DNA of 64,000 nt, taken from Gemmatimonadaceae bacterium (GTDB lineage: Bacteria; Gemmatimonadota; Gemmatimonadetes; Gemmatimonadales; Gemmatimonadaceae). Below, one piece after another: positions 29,366 through 37,906 of this stretch. Both the position numbers and the translations under genes were made by a program. Where the stretch lies: assembly GCA_011525845.1 (NCBI GenBank), contig WYBP01000014.1:283328-347327 (forward strand). Reading direction: 5' to 3'. A model generated the notes under the pieces. It did no database searches and was not told the origin of the DNA. It saw only the letters and a program-made list of their open reading frames with translations. Positions within the stretch are counted from its first letter, which is position 1, and the number at the start of each line of letters is the position of its first letter.

Positions 29366-31076
29366 CGGCGGCTGGGGGCGCGGCGGAGGCGACCGCCGTG
29401 GCCGGCGTGGCGGGTGCGTTCTTCGCGCGCTCGTTCGCGATCAGCCACTGCTGCGGGAGCGCCGCGAGGTTCTGCACCGCGTAGTAGAGGTTGAGCCCCG
29501 AGGCGAAGTTGAGCAGCGCCACCGTCATCACGATCGGCATCAGGTACGCCATCATCTTCGTCTGCGGGTTGGGCGGCACGTTCCGCATCCCCACCCACGA
29601 GAGCACGAACATCGAGAGCCCCATCGCCAGCGGCAGGATGTAGTACGGGTCCTTGAGCGAGATGTCGGCGAGCCAGAGGAACGAGACGCCGCGGAACTCG
29701 ATCGTGTTCTGGAACACGAAGAAGAGCGCGAAGAGGATCGGCATCGGCAGGAGCATCGGGAGGCAACCGGAGAGTGCCGCGAAGGGCGAGACGCCGGCCT
29801 CCTGGTACACCTTCATCACCGCCTCCCGCTGCTTCTCCGGATCCCCCTTGTGCTTGTTCTGCGCCGCCTGCACCTGCGGCGCGATGCGCTGCATCTGGAT
29901 GCTCGAGCGCATCATCCGGCTGTTGAGCGGCCACATCGCGAGCCGGATGACCACGCCGAAGATCACGAGGATCCAGCCGTACTCGATCTGGAGCGTGCGC
30001 TTCATCCAGAGGAGCACGCGCATGACGATGGTCGCGAAGGGCTGCACCACGCCGCTGATGAACCCGCCGTACGGGTTCACGTTCTCGAAGTCGCGCCCCA
30101 TCCCCACGAGGCGCTCCCACTCCTGGGGGCCGGCGAAGAGCTCGAAGCGGATCCCGGCCGCCGGCAGCGGCGAGACGACCGTGGCCGCCGCGTTCACGGC
30201 GACCTTGTTCACGCGCACGGCGCCCGTCACCTGCACCTCGGCGAAGGGCGACGGCGCGCTGTCCGCGGCGAGCACCCCGATGAGGAAGTACTTGTTCTTG
30301 GCCACCGCCCAGGTGAGCGGGCCGGGCTGCAGGAGGCGCTCGCCCGGATCGGGCTTCCGGAAGTCGATGCGCTCGGCACCGCCCCGCTCCGGCTTCATCG
30401 CGTACGCGAGGTGGCGCTCGTCCTCGGTGGTGTCGGACTCCTGGGAGGCGAAGCCCGTGGGGAGGTCGGTGAGCAGGAACGCCGGCTGCGGCAGCCCCTC
30501 CGCGCGCCAGGTGACGTCGGCGAGGTAGTTGTCGGCCGCGAGCGCGTAACGGACCGTGATCCGCGCCGCGCCGAGTGCGCCCGTGAAGGTGACGCTCTCG
30601 CGGTCGCCGCTCGCTTCCTTCGTGCCGGTGAACGCCACCGTGTCCAGCGCGATGGTGTCGCCGCCGGCGATCAGCCGGTAGCGGAGCATCGGCGTGCGGC
30701 CGTTCTCGAGCACGACCGTCCCGGCGCTGGCGCTGAGCTGCTGGTAGCGCGGCAGCTCCGCGGAGAGGAGGGCGGCCCCTCGCGTCGAGAACGCGAAGGT
30801 GGCGAGGGGGTTCGTGACGGTGAGCGTCTCGGGCGCGGCCATCGGCGCCGGACCGGCGGGCGCCGCGGCCGCGCTGCCTCCGACGCTCCCGACGGCGACC
30901 GGCGCGGCGGGCGCGGTGGGCGCGGCGCCACCGCTCGCAGGGGTCCCGGCGGCAGGTGCGGGCGCCGGCGCTTCCACCACCGTCGGCGTGGCGATCGGCG
31001 CGCGCGGGAAGAGCACGGGCGTGACGACGACGACGGCGCCGGTGAGCAGGAGCGCGAGGAAGAAACGCTTATCCAT
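29340..31076 (-). CDS. yidC: Membrane protein insertase YidC
   Basis: A 578-residue YidC of the long Gram-negative form: N-terminal helix ([19 protein letters not shown]), an Ala/Pro-rich linker (about 30-80), a large periplasmic beta domain, then the conserved insertase core with [21 protein letters not shown], a coiled loop ([20 protein letters not shown]), and [20 protein letters not shown]. The conserved core arginine is in VVIRLAMW. The tail is basic (GGARKKR), suited to ribosome contact. The ATG at 31076 overlaps the yidD end by 8 bp. Confidence 0.96.
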   Translation of the reverse strand: MDKRFFLALLLTGAVVVVTPVLFPRAPIATPTVVEAPAPAPAAGTPASGGAAPTAPAAPVAVGSVGGSAAAAPAGPAPMAAPETLTVTNPLATFAFSTRGAALLSAELPRYQQLSASAGTVVLENGRTPMLRYRLIAGGDTIALDTVAFTGTKEASGDRESVTFTGALGAARITVRYALAADNYLADVTWRAEGLPQPAFLLTDLPTGFASQESDTTEDERHLAYAMKPERGGAERIDFRKPDPGERLLQPGPLTWAVAKNKYFLIGVLAADSAPSPFAEVQVTGAVRVNKVAVNAAATVVSPLPAAGIRFELFAGPQEWERLVGMGRDFENVNPYGGFISGVVQPFATIVMRVLLWMKRTLQIEYGWILVIFGVVIRLAMWPLNSRMMRSSIQMQRIAPQVQAAQNKHKGDPEKQREAVMKVYQEAGVSPFAALSGCLPMLLPMPILFALFFVFQNTIEFRGVSFLWLADISLKDPYYILPLAMGLSMFVLSWVGMRNVPPNPQTKMMAYLMPIVMTVALLNFASGLNLYYAVQNLAALPQQWLIANERAKNAPATPATAVASAAPPAADGGARKKR

Positions 31077-31308
31077 CTCGGGTGTGCGGCGAAGGTGGGT
31101 CGGGCACCGGGTCGAATCCCCCGGCACGGAACGGATGGCAGCGCGCGATGCGCTTCACGGCGAGCCAGCCACCCCGGAGCGCTCCGTGCTTCTCGAGCGC
31201 CTCGATCGCGTAGTTCGAACAGGTGGGATGATAACGGCACGCCGCCGGCAGGAGCGGCGAGAGCACCACCTGGTAGGCGCGAACGAAGAGAACGAGGAGC
31301 GTGCTCAT
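31069..31308 (-). CDS. yidD: Membrane protein insertion efficiency factor YidD
   Basis: A 79-residue YidD with the family core: [32 protein letters not shown] with its conserved cysteines, and [22 protein letters not shown]. It is peripheral to the inner membrane and aids YidC/Sec insertion. The ATG at 31308 overlaps the rnpA stop (ATGA), and its end overlaps yidC, so the rpmH-rnpA-yidD-yidC-mnmE order is one coupled unit. Confidence 0.95.
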   Translation of the reverse strand: MSTLLVLFVRAYQVVLSPLLPAACRYHPTCSNYAIEALEKHGALRGGWLAVKRIARCHPFRAGGFDPVPDPPSPHTRDG

Positions 31309-31664
31309 GATGCGCCTCGTGGTGCGGTCCCCGTCGTGGTGCGCCCCGCGGCACCGGACACGGCGCCGGACACGGCACCGGACACGGCGCCGGACGCGCC
31401 GCCGAGTCGTGCGGCGATGCGCCGCACGTCCGCGCAGAGGTCGGGCCCTCCCGCCTGATACGCCGACGGGGCCGCCCGCAGCACCACGTCGAGCGGCGCC
31501 TCGTGCTCGGCGCGCAGGCGCAGTGCCGGGAGGAGCTCCAGGCGCGCGCACTCGCGCAGCCGCCGCTTCACGCGGTTGCGCGCGACCGCCGTCTGCTTGT
31601 GCTTGGGCACGATCAGCCCCACGCGGGGGTGACGCAAAAGGGAAGCGAGGAACCGAACCTCCAC
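31305..31664 (-). CDS. rnpA: Ribonuclease P protein component (start uncertain, probably longer)
   Basis: RnpA, the protein subunit of RNase P. The RNR core reads [12 protein letters not shown]. The coordinates use the first standard start codon, the GTG at 31664, giving 119 residues, but this removes the conserved N-terminal helix. In the same frame the sequence upstream still reads [21 protein letters not shown], as expected for RnpA, back to an in-frame TGA at 31790-31788. In that stretch the only start-like codon is the CTG at 31769, inside rpmH. Translation probably begins there or at another non-standard codon. The C-terminal tail has an SGAV repeat from 12-bp units. Confidence 0.88.
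   Translation of the reverse strand: MEVRFLASLLRHPRVGLIVPKHKQTAVARNRVKRRLRECARLELLPALRLRAEHEAPLDVVLRAAPSAYQAGGPDLCADVRRIAARLGGASGAVSGAVSGAVSGAAGRTTTGTAPRGAS
31354..31389 (-). repeat. 12-bp tandem repeat in the 3' end of rnpA (3 units)
   Basis: Three units of CCGGACACGGCG (second ends in A) encode repeated SGAV in the non-conserved RnpA tail. Confidence 0.8.
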
Positions 31665-31758
31665 GTGCGTGGTTCGGAATCGCTTCCCATCGCGGCGTAC
31701 CGCCTCGAGATCCGCCGTTCGCGTCAGCCGCGAAGCTGGCGGAAAACGGCGGGCGCTC

Positions 31759-31923
31759 TCAGGCGCCAGCGTACTTGGACGGCAGCTTCACCGTGAGCCG
31801 CTTGCGTCCCTTCTTGCGGCGGCGGCTGAGGACTTCACGTCCCCACTTGGTCTCCATGCGCGCGCGGAATCCGTGCGTCCTGATGCGACGCTTGTTGCGC
31901 GGGCGGTAAGTCGGCTTCCCCAT
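31759..31923 (-). CDS. rpmH: Large ribosomal subunit protein bL34
   Basis: A 54-residue bL34: start [19 protein letters not shown], then [20 protein letters not shown] and an Ala-rich end. The length is slightly above the usual 44-47, with extra residues at the C-terminus (LPSKYAGA). The ATG at 31923 is preceded by an A-rich stretch, and a good promoter lies 45 bp upstream. Its 3' part overlaps the likely true start of rnpA. Confidence 0.97.
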   Translation of the reverse strand: MGKPTYRPRNKRRIRTHGFRARMETKWGREVLSRRRKKGRKRLTVKLPSKYAGA

Positions 31924-31967
31924 CGTGGCTCCAAAAGGCTTGAAAAAGCGTTGTGTGCAGACCGCTA

Positions 31968-31996
31968 AACGTATCCGCGCCCAGCGCTTAGGTCAA
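31968..31996 (-). promoter_or_regulatory. Promoter of the rpmH-rnpA-yidD-yidC-mnmE unit
   Basis: On the minus strand TTGACC and TACGTT are separated by 17 bp, 45 bp upstream of the rpmH ATG. The -10 hexamer equals that of the tRNA-Phe promoter here. Confidence 0.65.
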
Positions 31997-32039
31997 CCCG
32001 GGACCGTGCCTGGATGCGTCTGGCTTGCAGTCACGAGCG

Positions 32040-32068
32040 TTGACTTGTCCACACGGCGGGGGTAGCTT
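32040..32068 (+). promoter_or_regulatory. dnaA promoter with embedded DnaA box
   Basis: TTGACT and TAGCTT with 17-bp spacing precede dnaA by about 50 bp. The DnaA box TTGTCCACA (32045-32053) starts at the last base of the -35 box and fills half the spacer; a weaker ATTTCCACA lies at 32083-32091. This arrangement suggests DnaA represses its own gene. Confidence 0.65.
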
Positions 32069-32117
32069 CGACCCCCCACCAGATTTCCACAGCAGTACGC
32101 CACCCGCACGGCCCGGA

Positions 32118-33515
32118 ATGTCCCTCACCGCCACCGAAGTTTGGACGCGCCTCCTCGACCGGGCGCGCACCGAGCTCTCGGATCACATAGTTGAGACCTG
32201 GCTCGTTCCGCTGACCGCGGCCGAGTTCTCTGGTGAAGCACTCACCCTCAACGCCCCGGACCAGTTCTCGGTGGAGTGGAACGAGCGGCGGCACGCGGCG
32301 ATCCTGGAATCGCTCGCCCCCGTGGCGGTGGGCCATCCGGTGAAGATCGCCATCCGGGTCCAGCAGGAGCGGGTGCAGCGGTCACAGATGGACCTGTTCG
32401 TGCCAGTAAAGGGGCAGGAACGCCCCATCATTGCGCCAGAATCGGCACCGCAGAACGTCACCCTCAGCTCGCTGAACGAAAGGTATTCCTTCAATACCTT
32501 CGTCATCGGCAAGTCCAACGACCTCGCCGCAGCCGCCGCCATGGCGGTCTCCCAGGCGCCGGGCAAGACCTACAACCCGCTCTTCTTCTACGGCCCCACC
32601 GGCCTCGGGAAGACGCACCTCATGCAGGCGATCGCGCAGGAGATCATCCGGCGCGCCCCCGCCACCCGCGTCACCTACATCACCACCGAGCAGTTCACCA
32701 ACGACGTCATCACGTCCATCGGCAAGGGCGCGATGCACGACTTCCGCCGGCGCTATCGCGAGACGGACCTCTTCCTCGTCGACGACGTGCACTTCATCGG
32801 CGGCAAGAACTCCACCCAGGAGGAGTTCTTCCATACGTTCAACGCGCTCTACGAGGCGGGGCGCCAGATCGTCCTCACCTCCGACCGGCCCCCCTCCGAG
32901 ATCCCCAAGCTCGAGGCGCGCCTCGCCTCGCGCTTCGCCTGGGGGATGGTCGCCGACGTCGGCCAGCCCGACCTCGAGCACCGCATCGCGATCCTGCGCC
33001 GCAAGGCCGAGATGGACCACCTCGAGCACACGATCCCCGACGACGTGCTGCACTTCATCGCGGACCACGTGCAGTCGAACGTGCGCGAGCTCGAGGGCTC
33101 CATCATCAAGCTCCTCGCCTACGCCTCGCTGAAGCACCGCGTGATCACGGTCGACCTCGCCCGCGAGGCGTTGCGCGACAAGCTGCGCTCGAGTGATGGC
33201 GGCCCCGTGCGCTCCGAGCGCCAGGATCGGATGGGCCAGATCCAGCAGCGCGTGGCCGGCGAGTGGGGCGTGACGATCGAGGGCATGCAATCCAAGACGC
33301 GCACCAAGAACCTCACGGTGCCCCGTCAGGTCGCCATGTACCTCGCCCGCGAGGTCCTCGGCCTCCAGCTCGTCGAGATCGGCCAGGCGTTCGGCGGGCG
33401 GGACCACTCGACCGTCATCCATTCGCTCGATCGGGTGACGGCCATGATGAAGGAAAGCGCGGAGTTCCGGGGACGTGTGGACAAGGTGCGGGAAACGGTC
33501 AGGCACTCCACCTGA
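32118..33515 (+). CDS. dnaA: Chromosomal replication initiator protein DnaA
   Basis: A 465-residue DnaA. Domain I begins VWTRLLDRARTELSDHIVETW; the AAA+ core has FFYGPTGLGKTH (Walker A, near residue 160), FLVDDVHFIGGK (Walker B) and the initiator-specific region; domain IV ends with the DNA-contacting FGGRDHSTVIHS motif. The ATG at 32118 gives the normal domain-I start. It binds DnaA boxes and melts oriC. The gene is divergent from rpmH and is followed by the 234-bp oriC candidate and dnaN. A DnaA box, TGTGGACAA, lies inside its 3' end at 33476-33484. Confidence 0.98.
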   Translation: MSLTATEVWTRLLDRARTELSDHIVETWLVPLTAAEFSGEALTLNAPDQFSVEWNERRHAAILESLAPVAVGHPVKIAIRVQQERVQRSQMDLFVPVKGQERPIIAPESAPQNVTLSSLNERYSFNTFVIGKSNDLAAAAAMAVSQAPGKTYNPLFFYGPTGLGKTHLMQAIAQEIIRRAPATRVTYITTEQFTNDVITSIGKGAMHDFRRRYRETDLFLVDDVHFIGGKNSTQEEFFHTFNALYEAGRQIVLTSDRPPSEIPKLEARLASRFAWGMVADVGQPDLEHRIAILRRKAEMDHLEHTIPDDVLHFIADHVQSNVRELEGSIIKLLAYASLKHRVITVDLAREALRDKLRSSDGGPVRSERQDRMGQIQQRVAGEWGVTIEGMQSKTRTKNLTVPRQVAMYLAREVLGLQLVEIGQAFGGRDHSTVIHSLDRVTAMMKESAEFRGRVDKVRETVRHST

Positions 33516-33749
33516 ATCACATGTTCCCAACGTCGCGGCCGGGCCAGGGCGGAGGCTCCACCCCTCTCCACAGCCGCTCCACTGTCAGCGCACATGAGGT
33601 CGGGAGCGGATGATGCGCCGCCACATGCGGTTCGGGCGTTCCTCCACATTCCACACCTTGCTACTACTACTACGGATAGAGTAATTCAGCTTTAGAGATA
33701 GAGGCTTCCGCCCCCGTTCCACACATTCCCGTCCTCGGTCCGCCACCGA
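33516..33749. other. Candidate oriC between dnaA and dnaN, with DnaA-trio element
   Basis: This 234-bp gap has several copies of the TCCACA core of DnaA boxes on one strand: 33564-33572 (CTCTCCACA), 33640-33648 (TCCTCCACA), 33647-33655 (CATTCCACA) and 33715-33723 (CGTTCCACA). Five bases after the third comes CTACTACTACTAC (33661-33673), four DnaA trios when read as 3'-GAT on the other strand, then a less GC-rich stretch (33674-33703, GATAGAGTAATTCAGC and on). Box, short linker, trios and AT-rich DNA in that order match the basal unwinding module known from Bacillus. The boxes are individually degenerate. Confidence 0.72.
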
Positions 33750-34856
33750 ATGCGCTTCACCATCACGCGTGAGAAGCTGCAGGAAGGCCTTGCAGCCGTG
33801 ACTCCCGCGGTCCCGAACAAGACGACGCTCCCCGTGCTCGCGAACCTCCTCGTCCAGACCTCGGACAAGGGGATCCGCATCTCGGGCACGGACCTCGACA
33901 TCGCGGTCAGCACCGAGGTCACGGCGGACGTCGAAGGCCTGGGCGCGATCACCATCCCGGCGCGGAAGCTCAGCGAGATCGCCCGCGAGCTCCCGCCGGC
34001 GCCGGTGAAGATCTCGGCCACCGGGGACCAGCGCATCACGCTCGAGTGCGGGCGATCCAAGTTCAAGCTGCTCGGCCTCCCGAAGTCGGAGTTTCCGAGC
34101 TTTCCCGCGGTGCAGTTCGAGAAGGCCGCACGGATCCCCTCGGGGGAGCTCCAGAAGCTCATCGGCCATACCGCCTTCGCCGCGAGCACCGAGGAGAGTC
34201 GCCCGATCCTGAACGGGGTGCTCTGGGAGCTGCGCAGCGACCTCATGCGCATGGTCGCGACCAATGGGCACCGTCTCGCGAAGATGGAAGTCCCGGTGAG
34301 TGGCGGCCAGAAGTCCGACCTGATCATCCCCCCCAAGGCCCTGGAGCAGATCCGCCGGCTCTTCGCCGCGGAGGAGGAGCTCGAGGTCGCGCAGGGGGAG
34401 AACCACCTCGGCTTCCGCTCCCCCTTCACCTCGGTGTTCACGCGCCTGATCGAGGGCCCCTACCCGGGCTACGAGCAGGTCATCCCGAAGGACAACGACA
34501 AGTACGCGATCCTCGACAAGGCCGCGTTCACGAGCGCGCTCAAGCGCATGAGCGTGGTGGCCTCCGACCAGACCCACCGGATCCGCCTCTCGTTCAACGC
34601 CGGCATGCTGAAGTTCTCCGTGAGCACGCCCGACCTGGGCGAGGCGCAGGACGAACTCCCGATCCGCTACGACGGGGATCCGCTCGACATCGGCTTCAAC
34701 GCGGCCTACCTGCTCGAGATCCTGCGCTACATGCCGACGGACGAGGTCCGCATGACCTTCCGCGCGCCGGAGCGCGCCTCGACGCTCGAGCCGGAAGGGT
34801 GGAGCGACGCCGGCAAGTACCTCTGCCTCCTGATGCCGCTGCGCCTGGTGGACTGA
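33750..34856 (+). CDS. dnaN: DNA polymerase III beta sliding clamp
   Basis: A 368-residue clamp with the three repeated beta-clamp domains: start MRFTITREKLQEGLAAV, TLPVLANLL, the GRSKFKLLGLP stretch, FAASTEESRPILNGVLWEL for domain 2, TNGHRLAKMEV, and the peptide-binding end YLLEILRY and YLCLLMPLRLVD. It tethers polymerases and also contacts MutS and PolA, both encoded in this window. The ATG at 33750 gives the standard N-terminus. It ends 13 bp from a convergent lipoprotein gene. Confidence 0.98.
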   Translation: MRFTITREKLQEGLAAVTPAVPNKTTLPVLANLLVQTSDKGIRISGTDLDIAVSTEVTADVEGLGAITIPARKLSEIARELPPAPVKISATGDQRITLECGRSKFKLLGLPKSEFPSFPAVQFEKAARIPSGELQKLIGHTAFAASTEESRPILNGVLWELRSDLMRMVATNGHRLAKMEVPVSGGQKSDLIIPPKALEQIRRLFAAEEELEVAQGENHLGFRSPFTSVFTRLIEGPYPGYEQVIPKDNDKYAILDKAAFTSALKRMSVVASDQTHRIRLSFNAGMLKFSVSTPDLGEAQDELPIRYDGDPLDIGFNAAYLLEILRYMPTDEVRMTFRAPERASTLEPEGWSDAGKYLCLLMPLRLVD

Positions 34857-34869
34857 GCGGGGCGCGCGG

Positions 34870-35745
34870 TCAGGGCGTGACGATCGTGATGCGCGCGCGC
34901 TGCTCCAGCTGCTGCGCCCGCCGTCGTCCGCGCATCTCCATCCGCAGTACGGCCTCTCCCTCGCCGCCGATTACCTGGCCGTCGAGCGCGAGCGACAGGA
35001 GCATCGTGCCCGAGCCTTCGGCCGTGATGTCGAGTGGTTCCCCGAACTGCGTGCCGCTCCCCGACATCCTGCTGGCGGACTGTCGTTCGATCAGGACGAC
35101 GGGCGCATCGCCGCGGCGCTCCGCGCCGACGACCGTGAAGCGGCGCTCCGTTTCGACGGAGAGCGGGACCGAATCCCGGCAGGTGAGATAGCGGGCCGAG
35201 TCGGTCCAGGTGCGCCCCACGAAGAGGGTGTCCGGGGGCGAGATCCAGAGCTCGCGCAGCGCGGCGACGGCGGCGGCGCCGCCGCCGCAATCATCGGGGC
35301 GTGGGAGGGTGAGCTGCGGCATCTCGCCCGGCGAAGCCTGCTCCGCGGCGTAGACGAAGGGGAGCGGGAGGCCGGGTGGCGGCGAGAGCTCCCCCTCGCC
35401 ACCGAGCCCGACCGCGTACCGCACGAGCGACCCGGAGATGCGTGCGGGGACGCCGGCTGCGGCGATGGGGGCGGGGGAGAAGGTCCAGGTCGTGCGCGCC
35501 GTCGCGCGCAGGGTGTCGACGCGCTCGAGCGAATCCACGCGCGAGACGAGGGTCGCGGTCACGTGCAGGTCGTGCGTACGCGCGGAGGACGCGTGCGTGA
35601 CGATCCAGCGCGGTGCGCGCGCCGCCGGCTCGGCCATGGCACGGGGCTCGCCCGGGCGCGGCGGCGTGGGGCGCGTGGCGGACCGGCACCCGGCCAGGAC
35701 GAGCGAACAGGCGGCGAGCGCGACCGCGAATCGTGGGAGGAGCAT
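34870..35745 (-). CDS. Lipoprotein of unknown function
   Basis: A 291-residue protein with a lipoprotein signal: basic start, hydrophobic core, and the lipobox LVLAGC. The mature part looks beta-rich (WIVTHASSARTHDLHVTATLVSR, then VDTLRATARTTWTF), with a CGG-containing loop, and repeated measured-strand patterns near the end (DITAEGSGTMLLSLALDG). It resembles DUF-type lipoproteins but I cannot name the family. The ATG at 35745 was chosen from the signal; an earlier in-frame start (35796) is possible. It lies just downstream of the RNase P RNA gene and reads the same way. Confidence 0.7.
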   Translation of the reverse strand: MLLPRFAVALAACSLVLAGCRSATRPTPPRPGEPRAMAEPAARAPRWIVTHASSARTHDLHVTATLVSRVDSLERVDTLRATARTTWTFSPAPIAAAGVPARISGSLVRYAVGLGGEGELSPPPGLPLPFVYAAEQASPGEMPQLTLPRPDDCGGGAAAVAALRELWISPPDTLFVGRTWTDSARYLTCRDSVPLSVETERRFTVVGAERRGDAPVVLIERQSASRMSGSGTQFGEPLDITAEGSGTMLLSLALDGQVIGGEGEAVLRMEMRGRRRAQQLEQRARITIVTP

Positions 35746-35845
35746 GCCGTCGGAGACTCCACGCAGAGGGAACGGGAAAGGTGGCAGGCGGAGCATGGGC
35801 GGACCGAGGGTCCCTCCCACCTCACACCTACCACCTCTCACCAGC

Positions 35846-36223
35846 CGTTGTTCGGTCCCGCCTGTAAGCCGGGTTCTGTCGGGACCTCGCGGCCCCGGAC
35901 GATCATTCCTCTCGGCGCACGGTCGCCCGTGCACTCTAGCGGCCAACCCGCGGCGTCTTGATCGCAGAGGACTGCTGCTCGCCGCCTATTCGGCCTTGCT
36001 CCCGCAGGGGTTTGCCGTGCCGTCCGTGTCACCACGGACGCGGTGGGCTCTTACCCCACCTTTTCACCCTTACCTCCGCCACGAGGACGAAGGCGGTCTG
36101 TTCTCTGTGGCACTGTCCGTCACGCCTCGCGGCGTGCCCAGGCGTTACCTGGCAGCGTGTCCAAGGAGCCCGGACTTTCCTCGGCGCAGGTCTCCCTGCG
36201 ACGCGATCGTCCGGCGGAACCGA
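35846..36223 (-). ncRNA. rnpB: RNase P RNA, bacterial type A
   Basis: The minus strand carries conserved RNase P RNA elements: the 5' P4 strand GAGGAAAGTCCGGGCTCC, the J-region GGGTGAAAAGGTGGGGTAAGAG type sequence, AACCCCTGCGGGAGCAAGGCC, and the 3' P4 strand ACAGAACCCGGCTTACAGG. The length of about 378 nt and the presence of a P13-P14-like hairpin region fit type A. Ends are placed from the promoter's expected start site and the last pairing region, each good to about 10 nt. With RnpA it matures tRNA 5' ends. Confidence 0.93.
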
Positions 36224-36229
36224 GCATGG

Positions 36230-36235
36230 AATATA
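36230..36235 (-). promoter_or_regulatory. -10 element of the RNase P RNA promoter
   Basis: TATATT on the minus strand, an AT-rich hexamer in GC-rich DNA, lies 7 bp before the inferred RNA start. A convincing -35 box is not seen. Confidence 0.5.
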
Positions 36236-36256
36236 TGCCATCGGCGGAGCGGGATG

Positions 36257-36340
36257 GTGACCGCCCCGGGGCGCACCGGTGTCGAGCGTGACGGGACCGT
36301 GACCGGCGGGCCACACCTTGGCGCCCGGTCACCGTGACCG
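36257..36340. promoter_or_regulatory. Operator array: repeated GTGACCG half-sites and a perfect palindrome
   Basis: GTGACCG occurs at 36257-36263, 36299-36305 and 36334-36340, and inverted as CGGTCAC at 36326-36332. The last two form a perfect 15-bp palindrome, CGGTCACCGTGACCG (36326-36340), 34 bp before the AraC-type gene. The array sits between that gene and the divergent RNase P RNA promoter, so it probably controls the regulator gene and possibly the RNA. Confidence 0.5.
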
Positions 36341-36374
36341 CCAGGACCACGCACCGTCCACGCCGGGGCTTCCC

Positions 36375-37280
36375 ATGACGCTCGTGCCGCGCCCACTCAC
36401 TGCACCCGTGATCACCGTGCTCGATCCGGAGGAGCGCGCGCGCGTGGACGCCGCCGGCGCCGGGCTCTACAAGGCGATCCACCGCGAGACGGTCGCGGAC
36501 GCCCTCGACGACCTGAAGCGTCGCCGCGTGAGTGCCGTGCTCCTCTCGGTGGTGCGCTGCGGCCGTCAGGCGGACCGCCGGACCGCGGCCGTGGTGCGCG
36601 AGTTCCCCTCGGTCCCCACCGTCGCGCTCCTCGGCACGGAGCCGGCGACGGCCGAGTCGCTCCTCCAGCTCGGCAACGCGGGGGTCACGCAGATCATCGA
36701 TGTCCGCTCCGCGGCGGGATGGAGTCGCCTGCGCCACCTCCTCGGCGCGGAGGCGACGCTCGAAGTCGACCGCCAGGCGCTCGCCGCGATCCGCGCGGAA
36801 CTCGGCGAGGTGACGCCGGACTGCTGGCGCTTCTTCGACGCGCTCCTCACCGCCAGCGACCGGGTGGGCACCGTGCGCGCGCTCGCGACCCGCATGGGCG
36901 TGCTGCCGAGCACGCTGATGAGCCGCTTCTTCCGCGCGCGCCTCCCGTCCCCGAAGCGCTACCTCGCCTTCGCCCGCCTGCTGCGGGCCGCGCGGCTCTT
37001 CGCCGACCCGGGGCACTCGATCGCGGACGTCGCGAACGCCCTCGAGTACTCGTCGCCCCAGAGCTTCGGGCGGCACGTGCAGACGGTCCTGGGGATGACG
37101 GCGGGGGAGTTCCGGCGGCAGCTCGACGCCCCGCGGATGCTGGAGCGGCTGCTCGCGGAGCTCGTGCGGCCGCACGCGGCGGCCCTGCGGACGCTCTCGC
37201 CGCTGGCCGTGCGTCCGGGGATGAAGCCGCCGCCGAGCACGCAGGAGCGACGTCCGGCGCACTTCTCGCGCACGGGCTGA
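36375..37280 (+). CDS. AraC-family transcriptional regulator
   Basis: A 301-residue regulator. The C-terminal DNA-binding part (about residues 165-270) has two helix-turn-helix units (VRALATRMGVLPSTLMSRFF and the AraC signature-like SIADVANALEYSSPQSFGRHV). The N-terminal part (about 10-120) is alpha/beta and looks like a degenerate receiver domain (VPTVALLGTEPATAESLLQL), not a cupin. A tail of Pro/Arg residues ends the protein. The ATG at 36375 follows a palindromic operator array, which suggests autoregulation. Target genes unknown; pyrE is convergent. Confidence 0.82.
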   Translation: MTLVPRPLTAPVITVLDPEERARVDAAGAGLYKAIHRETVADALDDLKRRRVSAVLLSVVRCGRQADRRTAAVVREFPSVPTVALLGTEPATAESLLQLGNAGVTQIIDVRSAAGWSRLRHLLGAEATLEVDRQALAAIRAELGEVTPDCWRFFDALLTASDRVGTVRALATRMGVLPSTLMSRFFRARLPSPKRYLAFARLLRAARLFADPGHSIADVANALEYSSPQSFGRHVQTVLGMTAGEFRRQLDAPRMLERLLAELVRPHAAALRTLSPLAVRPGMKPPPSTQERRPAHFSRTG

Positions 37281-37308
37281 CCGCGGCGCGCGAGGCGCGC
37301 GCCGCGGC

Positions 37309-37860
37309 TCACATGCGCGCGACGATCTCCGACGCGCGCACCAGCGTGAGCACCTCGAGGCCTCCGGCCTCGATCGCCTCGCGCCCGCCCTCCTCGCGGT
37401 CCACCACGGCGAGGACGCCCACCACGGTGCCCCCCGCCGCACGCACCGCGTCCACCGCGCGGAGCGCCGAGCCGCCGGTGGTGATCACGTCCTCGACGAC
37501 GACGACGCGATCGCCCGACTCGAACGCACCCTCGATCACCTTGCCTGTGCCGTGCGCTTTCGCTTCCTTCCGCACGGTGAAGGCGCGGATCGGGATGCCG
37601 GCGAGCTGGCTCGCGTAGGCGATCGCGTAGCTGACCGGGTCCGCGCCCAGGGTGAGGCCACCGATCGCATCGGGGCGCCACCCGCGCTCGCCGATCGCGT
37701 GCAGGCCGAGCGGGCCGATGAGCGAGAGGCCCTCGGGGTGCATCGTCGTCGGCCGGCAGTCGATGTACAGGTCGGACTGGCGGCCGGAGGCGAGGGTGAA
37801 GGTGCCGCGCCGGGCGCTGCGCTGGGCGAGGAGGTCGAGCAGGCGGGAGTGGGGGTCCAT
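37309..37860 (-). CDS. pyrE: Orotate phosphoribosyltransferase
   Basis: A 183-residue enzyme converting orotate and PRPP to OMP in pyrimidine synthesis. It shows FTLASGRQSDLYIDCR near residue 20, the KEAKAHGTG catalytic loop near 98, and the PRPP-binding VVVVEDVITTGGSAL near 120. The ATG at 37860 gives the usual N-terminus. It is divergent from the histidine kinase gene with a 46-bp gap. Confidence 0.96.
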   Translation of the reverse strand: MDPHSRLLDLLAQRSARRGTFTLASGRQSDLYIDCRPTTMHPEGLSLIGPLGLHAIGERGWRPDAIGGLTLGADPVSYAIAYASQLAGIPIRAFTVRKEAKAHGTGKVIEGAFESGDRVVVVEDVITTGGSALRAVDAVRAAGGTVVGVLAVVDREEGGREAIEAGGLEVLTLVRASEIVARM

Positions 37861-37906
37861 GGCGGTGAGGCTATCGCGCGGTGAATGACGGGTCAATGAG
37901 GCGGCG

